64,000 bases of DNA, taken from Ricordea florida. Taxonomy: Eukaryota; Cnidaria; Anthozoa; Corallimorpharia; Ricordeidae. The position numbers and the translations under genes are program-made. The stretch spans positions 18,019,001-18,083,000 of the forward strand of contig OX453281.1 of the NCBI GenBank assembly GCA_949710005.1, written 5' to 3'. Below are positions 10,800-21,962 of the stretch, in pieces; positions within the stretch are counted from its first letter, which is position 1, and each line of letters opens with the position of its first letter. The notes below the pieces were generated by a model. The model was given only the letters and a program-made list of their open reading frames with translations, was not told where the DNA came from and made no database searches.

Positions 10800-11053
10800 A
10801 TCATACATACATACATACATATAGTGGCTCGTCCCCTCTACGGGGTTTTTCAGAGTCACTTTTTTACATACAACATACAACATAGTTAAGAATCACAACT
10901 GGTGGGAGGCAAACCAGTTGGCTATTTACAAGGATGATCGAGGAGTTGAACCAGGTACTTACCCAGAACAACACCAGGTAGTGGCCAGAGCGGGATTTGA
11001 ACCCGGGTCACCGCATTGAAATACCGCGCCCTAGACCACTCGGCCATCCTGCA
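10800..11053 (-). mobile_element. tRNA-derived SINE with (TATG)n tail
   Basis: Read on the minus strand it starts GCAGGATGGCCGAGTGGTCT (an A box as in tRNA-Leu/Ser), then GGGTTCAAATCCCGC (a perfect B box) about 35 bases on. A tRNA-unrelated body follows and a (TATG)n tail at 10800-10820. Head, body and tail are complete, so this is a full-length SINE rather than a tRNA gene; the tRNA-like part does not fold as a normal anticodon arm. Confidence 0.75.
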
Positions 11054-11665
11054 AACAGAAACCGTACAGAGGTATACTTACAATTCGGTTTGCTTTGCGA
11101 GACTGGACAAGGTAACTCATATAATAATGTAATGTCGGAATACCGGCTACATTTTAAAATGAACACAGCATGTTCGCTCAAAGCATGGTTATGATGGTTA
11201 CAAGAAAAGACAAGCTGCATGTTACTGAGGAAAGCCCGTGCGCAGACCACTGCCAGGCGTATGCGCTGTCTTCCGACGAGAAAGACTTCCAAACCACTTG
11301 TACGCACCAGCACAACATTGTATACTATTTGCATTTAGTAAAAAGTTTACTTGCTGTAATTATTCCGATTCCAAAAACTTTCGTGCCAGCGGTAATCCTC
11401 TGACAATAACACCTTGATGCCTTGGGTACCCTGTGGTAGTAATACCGTCAAAATAAAGATGGCGGCGGTGCACTTTTATTCAGTAGCACTCCAAGTTGAA
11501 TTTGTTTCATCAGGTACATTTTATAAACCTAATATTTTGTATAAAAATATAATGTGAGCTCAGAATGTCTTCTCCAGAATCAGCAACATGATTTACCAGA
11601 TGTCAATAGATGTCATAGTCCTCCATTGTCATTCGCTCGTCATCGTAAGCAAAATACCGACACAA

Positions 11666-11862
11666 AATTTAACAAATTGACCTCAGTTTTTTATGCGTCT
11701 GTCCTCTTATTGATGATAAATTGCGTCATAACATTGTCAAAGTGTTGTAGATCCACGAGCCGATAGGCGAGTGGATCTACAACAAACTTTGACAATGTTA
11801 TGACGCAATTTATCATCAATAAGAGGACAGACGCAAAAAAAACTGACGTCAATTTGTTAATT
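11666..11862. mobile_element. Long foldback element (~85-bp arms)
   Basis: The left arm TGACCTCAGTTTTTTATGCG... and the right arm ...CGCAAAAAAAACTGACGTCA are near-perfect inverses, meeting at GTAGATCCACGAGCC / GGCGAGTGGATCTAC around 11762. The arm part CTGTCCTCTTATTGATGATAA recurs as CTGTACTCTTATTGATGATA at 12119, and a cousin foldback is at 45672. Confidence 0.75.
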
Positions 11863-12109
11863 TTACAATAACAAAACGCGAAAAAGGTCAAATGAAGACT
11901 TAAATGAAAAGAAAACGCAAGTAAACAGCAAGTAAACTCGAAAAATGCTGAATTTTATTTAAATTGACGCAATCAGGGCGCAACTATTCTCAATAACTTT
12001 TCTCGCCTTCTCATTGGATTGTGACAACACGTAATACAATTTGATTGGGTAAAAATCTGACTGTTTGACAGCTCACTTATCACGCGAAATACCTTGCATA
12101 AATTAAAAT

Positions 12110-12180
12110 TTTATGTGTCTGTACTCTTATTGATGATAAAAATTAGCCAATCAGCGCGCGAGAATTCGCTCAGTTATTGT
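12110..12180. repeat. Solo arm related to the 11.7-kb foldback
   Basis: GTCTGTACTCTTATTGATGA followed by TTAGCCAATCAG matches the arm of the element at 11666 and the flank at 45980. It appears as a single arm. Confidence 0.4.
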
Positions 12181-12726
12181 AAAAATCTGTTTCGCATGGC
12201 TACATGTACGTAGCTTCACATAGATTTTATCACATCTATATATTCCTAAACAAATAGACTTTATGGAAATGGAGTAATTTTGAGCAGAAACATGGCCGCA
12301 TCCAAGATATTTTAAGCGATTTTCAAAATATGAAAAATCTCAATTTCTTAAGTTTTCTCAATTTCATGAATGCATTAATATTTTCAAACATGGTTATCGC
12401 ATCCTCTTCAAATTTAGTTGACTAGAATAAGTATGCTATTCATTTTAAACTTGCCAAGATTCTTTTCTGCCCTGAATCGTCTCTGAGCAAGTTGTAAACT
12501 TCACGGGCGAATTTACTATGGTTTTACTTAAAATTGTGTGTCATTTCACTCGGACCACTGTATCTCGTGAACTGCTCGAACTTTCGGAAAAACATTTGGC
12601 AGGCTTTTAACTTGGACTAATACCAGTCTGTACACAAAATAGTATCAAATTCTGGAGGATACCATGTGGACTCAAATTTTGATATTGCATGGATCTCATG
12701 TGGACACGTTCTTAAGGTGTTTTTAT

Positions 12727-13330
12727 TAACAATAAACTTTCGTGGGAGAGCCATATTGATAAGCTTCATAAATCTTTTTATACAAAACTCAAATTGTTAA
12801 AAAGAATTAATTTCCTCCAGGTGAAACAACTTAAAGATATTTACTTAAGAATGATTTTGCCAAATATTGCGTTGCTCTACAGTCCTCTTTGAAGATACTG
12901 AGAAACTACATATAAAAGCTGTTAGACAAATTCATGATATTTCCACCAATTATGCTGATCACCTGGCTCTTAATTTCGTTAAATGGCATAACCTAGCCTA
13001 TATATATAAGAAAAGGGTAGCATTGGAAATGTTCAAGATTGTGACCAGTGGACCAGAACATAGTCTGTCATCCTTTCTCGAGGCCTATGAATCAAATAGG
13101 AGGGGCCTCTTAATGAGGATGAGACGAATGAATACTGAATTTGGCAGACAATCCCTAATTTTTAGAGGTCTGGTTGTAGGGAATGGCCTAAATAACAATA
13201 CTTGAAATCTGGTAAATAAAGATCTACTTAAAAGCACCCTAAAGCAATGTAAAGAAATCGATCAAATTAGCTTTCAAAAAAGTACCTGCGTTAACGTAAA
13301 GAAGAACATTGAGGATTTTATATATTTTAA
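12727..13330 (+). mobile_element. 5'-truncated LINE reverse-transcriptase tail, second family
   Basis: An open frame reads NKLSWESHIDKLHKSFYTKL, then the equivalent of LEKLH..A.R.IHDI and WHNLAYIYKKRVALEMFKI. This is the same C-terminal region as the LINE at 8.7 kb but from a different family. One stop (13202) interrupts the last part. The AT-rich tail runs to about 13500. Confidence 0.7.
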
Positions 13331-13544
13331 ACCACATTTTTGTTTGTATATAAATTTTGATGGGTATTAAATAGGTATTGTTTGTGAACAGTTTTTATTT
13401 ATTAGGTTGTATTTATTCTGGGACACTAATGGTAATAAATACAGTTTATAATTAGTTTTTATTTATTAACAAAAGAGAATGATCTCTTGTTATTAATCAA
13501 TTATGTTAAGGTCCACATCAGTCTAGTGCTGCCATTTCACTTTT

Positions 13545-13876
13545 GACCTTTTCAAATAAATGATGTCTGCATATATGTAGGGATGTAAGTTATAAACGCA
13601 CAGTAGTTAAAGCCACGAAGGAAAGTCTCTTGAACTTTAAAGATTGTAAACTGACCTTTTCAAATAAATGATGTCTGCATATATGTAGGGATGTAAGTTA
13701 TAAACGTACAGAAGTTCAGTAAAGCCACGAAGGAAAGTCTCTTGAACTTTAAAGATTGTAAACTGACCTTTTCAAATAAATGATGTCTGCTTATATGTAG
13801 GGATGTAAGTTATAAACGCACAGAAGTTAAGCCACGAAGGAAAGTCTATCTCTTGAACTTTAAAGATTGTAAACTG
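13545..13876. repeat. Tandem repeat, three ~110-bp units
   Basis: GACCTTTTCAAATAAATGAT starts units at 13545, 13653 and 13765, each ending ...ACTTTAAAGATTGTAAACTG. Units differ by few bases and small indels, so the array is young. Confidence 0.9.
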
Positions 13877-13937
13877 CAGAACAGCGTTACAAATTCTTGA
13901 ATTTACAGAGGAATTAGAAAAGTACAGCGAAAATGCC

Positions 13938-14038
13938 AAGCTAAAGTCGGTCTTCTTCGCAGCCGTCTTTCGGGATGTCACCCAACGCTCGTTACGTGAC
14001 ATCCCGAAAGACGGCTGCGAAGAAGACTAAGCTAAAGT
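13938..14038. mobile_element. Foldback element with 32-bp arms and ~10-bp direct flanks
   Basis: Arms at 13950-13981 and 13996-14027 are exact inverses (starting GTCTTCTTCGCAGCC). They are flanked by the direct repeat AAGCTAAAGT at 13938-13947 and 14029-14038, which looks like a target-site duplication. Confidence 0.8.
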
Positions 14039-14550
14039 GATCAGGTAAAAGGGGAAACCCAAACGATAAGCTCTGAATGATTAAATTCAGTTGAAGGAAG
14101 CTTGCAGGAAGCGTGGAAGCAAATCGCTTGATTTTTTGGTAAAATACGTGAAAAACACTCGAAATCCAACGCGAGCCAATTTGACAAATACTTAGCGACT
14201 ATATATGCCTATACAGAGAAGGAAAAATCGAAAACCGTGCGCTTTGAAGCAATGGCCCCTTTTACGCCAGAGACGTTAATGTCGTCCTAGACGTTTATGC
14301 TGTCTCGAGACGACTTAAACGTCAAGTATAAGAAAGACACACTTGACGTCTGTCTACTTAAACGTTTTCCTTAAGAGTGTCTTACCGTTTTCAGCGTCTA
14401 AGGCGTGAAACGGGCCAAGCACAAAAACGGGACGCTCTGAACAGGGGCGCATTTAGCCCTGTCTCATTTCAAGTGTCCCCCCGAGTTAGAACCCAGCCTT
14501 TTTCGGAAAAATATGTTTTTCTGTTTGGCGGTTTTCATACCTGTGACCTT

Positions 14551-15112
14551 TACTGCGATTTTCATAATTCTGCGAACTCCCGCGTTCAATTTCCAACCGC
14601 CAACTGGCGTCTTTGCTTCCGTCAATCAAACTTCGGATGTCGCTCGAATGGCAGTCGAACAGTTTCCGAAGCACTGACTCCGCCCAGCTGGATCAACACA
14701 CGTGTGACGGAGAAGATGGCGGATTCTCTTGTTGTCAGTTCTAGTTTGGCCGATTCAGAGTCTTTTGATGATGTAGCGATTGAAGTACCACACATAGAAG
14801 ATACACAAATCATAGATCAAACTGATGACCAGGTAAAAAATTAAAAATTGATATTGTAAGTTGAAGTAAAAGTGAAAAGATCTTCGACTGTTGTCTTGTC
14901 GCATCGGATTGCGATTTCTTGGTTTCCCCCGCTATGTGCGGTCTCCTTTACTTTGAATGAGAAGAGCCGAACTTACGTGGCACTTTCTTTCAATGGCGGA
15001 TGGTCGACCTGGACTCGGAAAATGTTCGGAAGTTTGATTGACGGAAGCAAAGACGCCAGTTGGCGGTTGGAAATTGAACGCGGGAGTTCGCAGAATTATG
15101 AAAATCGCAGTA
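14551..15112. mobile_element. Element with perfect 84-bp inverted ends around an exon-like ORF
   Basis: 14551-14634 and 15029-15112 are inverse copies of each other (TACTGCGATTTTCATAATTC at the outer left end). The ~394 bases between hold an ATG at 14716 opening an acidic stretch of about 39 codons that ends at a GTAAAA donor-like site (14833). No transposase is seen. Confidence 0.7.
14716..14832 (+). CDS. Possible first exon, unknown acidic protein
   Basis: ATG in a good context (AGATGGCGG) starts MADSLVVSSSLADSESFDD and ends DTQIIDQTDDQ before GTAAAA. Composition looks like real coding sequence, but I find no following exon. It may be a captured gene piece inside the inverted repeat. Confidence 0.3.
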
Positions 15113-16283
15113 ACGTCTTACACGGCGAATGTGAATCATGAATACGAAAATGATACTTGGCAGCGGCTTTCGCATGATAAACCGTCTCGCCTTCGGCTTC
15201 CTCTATCAGCATAATTTTCTATATTATAATCAAACTCGTCCTCTTGCGACACTTGTTTATTTCATGACAGTACACACAAGACTGTGTTCACACTTTACCG
15301 GGTAGCACTTGCGCCGGCGTAAAAGCCACATCAGATAGGCCTTTTTTTCGCGCACGAAGCACTACTTTCGGAGTGATTTTCTGTTCGGCATGCCGCTGCG
15401 ACGCGCCGGTGTTATAAGTGAGGCTACGTCCACAATGCACCGGATCGCTCTTCGTGTCGACACGAAAAGCTATCTTATATGGTGTGAGCCGTTTAAGTCC
15501 CGAAACGGCACACATTCACAAATGCCTTGTTATCGGTCGAGGACCTTTCAAGTATTTTTTTTTTCCCAAAAGGGCGGTTGGCAATGGAGGGGCAGGCTAA
15601 GGATGTAAAGGGAAGGGCAGTAGGAGAAATGAGGAATTAGTGCTCGGTCAGTCTCTATTTCGCTATATTCGCTTCTCTGCGCCTTTGTCATCACAAAATA
15701 TTGCAAGATGTTAACCTGTTTCTTCTATCCGCTTTCGCCATGTTGAACCCCCTTCTCAATTTTACGCCCTTTTCTTTAGCTGGTGGTATTTTGAGCTCTC
15801 AAGGGCAACAAAGTACAGCAAAAAGACATCTGGAGTAACGTGCATCAAACTCATTTATTTAGTGGAATAACAATCCCTAAAACGCTGCGAAGTAGAAACG
15901 GTTTACAGTCTTGTTTCAGGTCTTCGTTTGGATCCATGCCACTGTATCTCCAAATACTTTTATTGTCTTGCTGCAAATGCAATGTTAAGCTCTCTTTCGT
16001 AGGCTGCAAATACAGTCAACGGAAGCCTCAACGAGAAAAGAACCTGGAAACGGAAAAAAACATGAATTAAATTATTTCACTGTTTGGAGTGATCAATTTC
16101 CAACTTCCTCTTACAATATCGCTTCGTTGTCAAGCACTCCATTACCGATGTAGCAAATCTCCTTTGCAAGACACAAACACTTCCTTACGTGTTCGTTAGA
16201 TCATGTTTTGTTCACTCACGAAAGTGACACGGTTACGTTTCCTTCTTTAAAAACAAATAAACGACTCAGAACAAAACCACATT

Positions 16284-16441
16284 GCAGGCGCGTAGCTACC
16301 CGTACGCCAATACGCCATGGCGTACCTGAAATTCTGTAGGAATATATTCTCGGACAATTATACATCACCCGACGAATTGCTCGGACAATTAATATCCAAC
16401 TTTGGTGAATCTGAAAAAAAAAATCCTGGCTACGTGCCTGC
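16284..16441 (+). mobile_element. MITE with GCAGGC..GTAGC ends, copy 1
   Basis: Starts GCAGGCGCGTAGCTAC and ends GCTACGTGCCTGC. Inside it carries ACGCCATGGCGT. A second copy in the opposite direction lies at 17909-18062. Confidence 0.75.
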
Positions 16442-17078
16442 ATTGCTTTGTGTTCCTCGTACAACAATTTTTTTGGCTGGAAGAAGTTTTGCAAATGGTT
16501 CGAACCCAGAAATCGAGATCGATTGACCGGGTGTCGGTAGTTCTGAAAATAACTGTTGTTGCCGACGCTGACCAACGTTTCGACAACCTGAGCGAAAGCT
16601 ATCAAAAAGCGCCGCTTTTCATTTATAAATTTAACGTACACCTGCATCGGTTACAGCTAGTTACCCGGCACAAATGACTTTCCAAATGAAACAGGCGTTG
16701 GTAATTACGCATCTTATTGATCCCTTCTATGAAGCAACATAAAATGTTTTTCATCTCATACGCTTTTAATTTCAAAAGTCTCATTTAATTAGAAATAATT
16801 TGGGGCAAATTTTAAACGCCAATGTATTGACGGTTAAACCTTTTAAAGGAGAAAAGTAAAAACTGGGCCATTGACAAAAAGGAAAAAAATAAAACAAAAC
16901 CAAACAAAAACAACAACAACAAAAAACAAACAAAAAAATAAAAAAAAGTGGGGAATGTATGTTATTCGGTTCTAAGTGCTGTCTGCGTAAAGCGACGGTA
17001 AGGAAAAGAGTCTATCAACGTCTCTACACCTCAGCTTTCTACTGATGGCCTCAGTGTGACGGACTTTTAACCGCCGCC
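16442..17078. other. Intergenic, A-rich stretch
   Basis: Nothing coding is recognised. A CAAAA-rich run lies at 16885-16950 and may be the tail of a retroposon. Confidence 0.3.
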
Positions 17079-17400
17079 CGGTTAGCTCAGTTGGTAGAGC
17101 GCCGGCCTGTTGAGTCGTGAGTTCGAATAGCCTACGTGTAGCCGCACCCTCCCCCTGAAGGAACGTTTTTTCCTTCGGGGGGAGGGTGCGGCTACACGTA
17201 GGCTAGAGTTCGAAGCTCAGAAGGACCAACACTCAAGGTCTTAAAATAACTGAGCAGAATGTGCTGTCTTTGTAATGACCTCTGCAAACGGTTAGACTTT
17301 CTAGTCTACTCGGATAAGGACGAAAAACTGAAGGCTTCGTCTCACAGCATTCTTCTTTTGGGACGTCAAAGATCCCAGAACACCGTTCGGTGGTGTGACT
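17079..17400 (+). mobile_element. tRNA-headed SINE (GGTTAGCTCAGTTGG family), interrupted
   Basis: The head GGTTAGCTCAGTTGGTAGAG is an A box as in several tRNAs; the body CCAACACTCAAGGTCTTAAA and GGGACGTCAAAGATCCCAGA follows. Intact sister copy at 52457. A foldback at 17128-17205 splits the B box, so this copy can no longer be transcribed normally by Pol III. Confidence 0.8.
17128..17205. mobile_element. 78-bp foldback element inside the SINE, 9-bp target duplication
   Basis: TAGCCTACGTGTAGCCGCAC is answered by GTGCGGCTACACGTAGGCTA. The flanks 17119-17127 and 17206-17214 are both GAGTTCGAA. The same element with its own 9-bp duplication is at 33657-33716. Confidence 0.9.
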
Positions 17401-17908
17401 GGCCTTTAAAGTTTGATTGTAATTTGGGGGGTCAGATTATAACTGGGACACAAATTCTGTTTCTTTTCCCCGTCGCAGCCTAGACCCACTGTATAATATC
17501 TTTGGTGACGAATTCATCAAACTTAACTATACGTTTGGAGCGAAGAAAATAAAACTCTAAAAAGTAAACAATTTAATTAAAAAAAGCAATAGGGCAGAAA
17601 ACTAAGGAAAACATAGAGGTTGGATATTGTGAGAGGTTGAACATGACGTTTACGACAGATGGCAGACGGAAGAGTTAACCACGTGACCATCTTCTGGCCG
17701 TTTATTACGCTTGCTTTTTATCGCCGTAAAATTTTTCATTCTCGACTTGGCAAGAAGTGTTTTCTTACTCATTAGAAATGCTAGTCTTCAATTTTAAACG
17801 AAATGTGCCCATGTAGGCCTCTGACTAAATCGATAACGGAAACACAATTGCATCTCAGTGGCGGGCTTCAGTGATAAACACGGAACGTCTCCATACAACG
17901 TCCACACC

Positions 17909-18062
17909 AGCGCATAGTCAGGATTTTTTTTTAGCTACGCCAAAGTTGGATATTAATTGTCCGAGCAATTCGTCGGGTGATGTATAACTGTCCAAGCAAT
18001 ATTTTCCTACAAAATTTCAGGTACGCCATGGCGTATTGGCGTAAAGGTAGCTACGTGCCTGC
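17909..18062 (-). mobile_element. MITE with GCAGGC..GTAGC ends, copy 2 (inverted)
   Basis: Inverse of 16284-16441 over about 150 bases, ending GCTACGTGCCTGC at 18062. Its other end has drifted (CAGCGCATAG). Confidence 0.75.
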
Positions 18063-18064
18063 TT

Positions 18065-19140
18065 ACAATGTTAGGCAAGCGGGTAATGTGAATTGACAAA
18101 ATTTTCAGTTTTAAGGGACTGAATTGATCAACCACCAAACTCTCCGAATGTATGGATAAAAAATGTACCGCACTCACTCAGGAGAACTACTATTCAGCTC
18201 TGGGGAGTAACCCGTTCATCACAATTTTTCATGCTACAAAAAATCCTTAAAACTTTCTGGAATGAAAATGATTCAGAAATTTGACAGATATTCGCCATAA
18301 AAAGCAGCTCTGAAAATGCGCCATGACTACACGTACTTTATAGTTTATGACAACAATAAATGACAATATAATGTGACAGTGTTTATTACTCATTACGTCT
18401 TAATATGTTTAATTTCTCATTAAATTTAACACAAAATCCTTTAGAGAAACAACTGCCTTCTGTCAACATAATGAGTATGCATAGAAACCGGCGACGTATT
18501 CGTATGTCCGTTTATTGGCAACACAGTGCACAAATTTAAGCGAACTTTCTTAGCTTACTTATTATTCCGTGCAAATTTAAAATTTGAAATCCTAAATGAT
18601 TTTGAGCTGGTGGAAAAACAACAAATCACTCTAAACGTTTTTCTCTCCTTTGAGGCTCAAATGGGGATGGGGATTTGCAAAACTATGCCAGCAATGAATT
18701 TGAATTAAGAAATCCTAAAGTAAGCTTCCATTTTCCAAAATAGATTAAATAAAACAGAATTTTCAACCTGCCGAATTGACTGGAAGGAATCTTTTGTTGT
18801 TTTGTTACAATTATCCTAAAAGTCTGTTAAAGTTGCCTCGTAAAACCTTTTTCAGAAAAACCTCACATCATTCTGTTGTGCACCGGTTAGGGGGTTGTTG
18901 CACGGGGTGGGTGAAACAAAATGACATTTTACCGCGTTCCTTTTTTAAAAGAAGGTGCCTTTCTCCAACAGAAAAAAACAGCGAGAGTTCAAACAGAAAA
19001 CCGTACAAAAATATTCATGATCTAACCATGGGAACAACAAAGGGGAAAAACCAAATAATACGCTGTCTAGAGATAAGGAAAAGAAATAAGCGCGAACTGA
19101 GCCGGTCGGAACACCTACGTAATCAGAACTACAAAATATA
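18065..19140. other. Intergenic, nothing recognised
   Basis: An open frame at 18776-19147 has no recognisable domain and reads like chance AT-rich translation. No repeats stand out. Confidence 0.35.
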
Positions 19141-19143
19141 CTG

Positions 19144-19353
19144 TTAACCCTTTACTCCCTGAGAGTGACCAACATGCATCTTCTCTTAAACATATTACTA
19201 CAAAGGCAACCATGGAGCTCATGAGAATATGCAATCTGAAAACTCGTATAGGTTTTTGTTGATATAACATTAAAATCTCCACAGTGATATAATGAGAGAT
19301 GTATTGAGATCAGTTAGAAGAATTAAGAGTTTGATCTCAGGGGTTAAGGTTTA
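19144..19353. mobile_element. MITE with TTAACCCTTTACTCCC end
   Basis: Starts TTAACCCTTTACTCCCTGAG and ends CAGGGGTTAAGG. Related ends (AACCCTTTAAGTCCCA) stand at 1523 and 48992. Non-coding. Confidence 0.5.
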
Positions 19354-19359
19354 ACAGTT

Positions 19360-19618
19360 AAACCCTTTCACTCCCAAGAGTGACTTTATAGATTTTACTC
19401 TGTCTACTGCCAAACGATTTTACTCCTCACAGGGAGACCCCTTGGGAGTGAAAGGGTTAAAAAAACTATCTCCCTTAACCCTTTCACTCCCAAGAGTGAC
19501 TTTATAGATTTTACTCTGTCTACTGCCAAACGATTTTACTCCTCACAGGGAGACCCCTTGGGAGTGAAAGGGTTAAAAAAAACTATCTCCCTTAACCCTT
19601 TCACTCCCAAGAATGACT

Positions 19619-19662
<44 letters not shown>

Positions 19663-19680
19663 CAGAGAGTGAAAGGGTTA
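19360..19680. repeat. Three tandem copies of a palindromic MITE
   Basis: Units begin TAACCCTTTCACTCCCAAG at 19360, 19476 and 19592 and end with its inverse GGGAGTGAAAGGGTTA. Each copy is about 90-100 bases with inverted ends; spacers AAAAACTATCTCCC are also repeated, so the unit was copied in tandem (116-bp period) rather than inserted three times. Confidence 0.85.
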
Positions 19681-19689
19681 AAAACAAAC

Positions 19690-21560
19690 AAGACGATGAG
19701 CTAGAGAAATTCTATAGCGCACGAAAAGAACAGTTACTTGGATATAAGACATGGATACGAAATAAGAAATTGTCTCCATATAAGGATGTTTAAACTTGAT
19801 AGAAAAGATGAAAAGAGACCGCAAGTAGTCGCATTACTTAAAATTGCTTTAATGCTAACAAATACATTGGTAATGTTTTAATATCACAATCAATTTTAAA
19901 CTAAAAACAAACGCCACAACAGGATGACTAAAGACGTGACTGGGACGCTATTTCACGATAATATCACTTCCTCTTATCTATTCAATCACTGAGTTTATTC
20001 TTGGTCGAATATCGCACACGTTCGTAACGGTCTGTTTCGTTACGTTATTTCTGGGAACGTGAACTGGTGTGAGACAAAGCGTTAGGTTTTGTGATGATTC
20101 TGAACGCGCGCCCGCCACTGCAGGTATCTTTGTTTCGCACGCAGCGGTTTGAAATAACTTTTTTTCAGGATCACCCAGTGCGTGTGATAGCGACAAATGA
20201 ACGGCGATTTCGGCGAGCAGAAAACAAAAATGTTCAAGGAAGCCGTATATCCGGGCAGAGAGTTGAATAGCGACGGAGGCCAGGGTGTAGAGAATCCGCG
20301 AGTTCCCGCAACTTCGACGCGACAGCTGTTCAGAAGCATCATTCATAATTTATATCGAGTAAATTAGAACAAGAGAAGCGAGATGAAACAGAATCCAGAC
20401 AAATTAACGCGACTTCGCATGTGCATCCTTTGAACAATACTCCAAAGAACACAAAATTAAACTGCTTTCGAATAAATTCTCTGGTCAGGAGTTTCATTAG
20501 CCTGACACTCAAACTCACTTGCAGTAAGTTTTATTGAAATAAACGCAGCTTTATCAAGTTGTGACGGCATAAATATTGCAAAAGTTGGCGAGTCGCTTCG
20601 CTCTGTTAAGTCGAAGAAAAATATTTAGATGCAACGAAAGGAAAATTGCTCGCGTCGCATTATAAACACTCTACAGAGACCGACTGAATTTCTTGAAAGC
20701 GACAATAGCATTGGTTCGCAGTAGCAAAGGTCCGCTATAATGAAAGTTGACACTTTTCTCTTGGCACCTGCAAGCTTACTATAATGAGGACGAATTAAAG
20801 ATTGGCCATCTCTTTTCTTTAAATCAAACAGGGAATCAATCCTAGAAGCGAGTGACAGTTTGGTACATGAGCTGTGCAAGTTACTGTTGCGATGTGTCTA
20901 AATATCCGCAAAACAACTGATAAAGCTCTTGATGCATAGTAAAAACAAAAAGTCACAAGAACATAACTTCCCAGGAACTCAAAAACAATAGAGTGACTGA
21001 CAAATGAGGCACGTTGCTTTCGAGAAGAGCTCAGCAAAATTGGCGAACCGTTTTTTTGCACAGAAGAGTTTGACAGCAGTTGACGCCGGTTTGAGCTTTA
21101 AAAAAGGAGGAAAAACCTGTAATGCGTAAAAAAAAAAAATAAATGAGTTAACTGTCTAAAAGAAAGAGAAAGAGGAAGTTTGCATTCATATGGAAAATCA
21201 CTTGCATTTTAAATAGTTTAGAGAGCCTGAATAGGCAAAAAAAATTGCGTGGAATACTCATTCCCGCCTTTTTTATAAGGCTCGACGGATCGAGAGGGGA
21301 TTTTCTGAAACGCGCGTGAGACTGTTGTGCATGCACTTAATACTGGCGAATTCCCTTTGAGAATCCTTCTATTGTCGACTAGGAAACCAAACAGAGCCTT
21401 CCGGTGCCTGCAAGGAAAGTTCGCAGGGACGGGAACAGGTGTAAAAGGGATGGCTGATGCGGATTTTTCTCAGTTTTTTTATTCACACACCCAAGACGAA
21501 CACCAGCTCGAGTCACGTGACCCGTCAGTGGCGGCCTCATTTGATAGGCCACTTGATTAT
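19690..21560. other. Upstream region of the calcium-channel gene
   Basis: No recognisable gene or repeat. It should contain the promoter of the channel gene on the right, but no core-promoter motif is clear. A minus-strand open frame at 20346-19978 (122 codons) shows no known motif. Confidence 0.3.
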
Positions 21561-21725
21561 AGACTCGGCTAGTAATTAGCATACAGTGTCAAGGCAAGAA
21601 GGAAGCTCAAAACGCTCGTATGATTGAACCGAAGGCGGTGAGTTGAATGGCTCGGAACAAGCGTTCGCGTTCTGTCGCACATGCTTCAACGTGTTCATAG
21701 CCCGTGAGAAGGGCTGAATGAAGCT

Positions 21726-21728
21726 TGA
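21726..21728 (+). other. In-frame stop upstream of the Cav2 start
   Basis: TGA lies eight codons before the ATG at 21750 in the same frame with no intervening ATG. It fixes the ATG as the first usable start of this mRNA, unless an upstream intron is present. Confidence 0.7.
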
Positions 21729-21749
21729 AAACACATCGAATCTGGCAAA

Positions 21750-21962
21750 ATGGCAGATAATCGTCGACCGTCATCGGTACCATCGGAGGATTTTTATAAA
21801 ACGCGAATGGCCAACTCGAGTACTCCCCGCAAATCTTCGATGCAGCCCGGAGCAGAAACCTCGCTTACTGCTGGGGACGTGATCAGTTCAAACCGATCAC
21901 TATTTATCTTCTCAGAAACGAACATTATTCGCAAAGTATGCAAGAAAATCATCGAGTCAAAA
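21750..21962 (+). CDS. Cav2 exon 1: N-terminus
   Basis: 71 codons, phase 0. ATG context AAAATGG is strong. Ser/Thr-rich start, then [10 protein letters not shown], the Cav2 hallmark just before IS1. Donor GTATCC. Confidence 0.9.

Noticed and set aside
14377-14844. 155-codon plus-strand frame through the left inverted arm
   Set aside because: Only its last 39 codons look coding; the rest runs through repeat sequence.
17079-17130. A tRNA gene
   Set aside because: A box is good but there is no closed cloverleaf, the B box is interrupted and a SINE body follows.
19978-20346. 122-codon minus-strand open frame upstream of Cav2
   Set aside because: No domain, no plausible partner exon, another long frame overlaps it; left as unexplained sequence.
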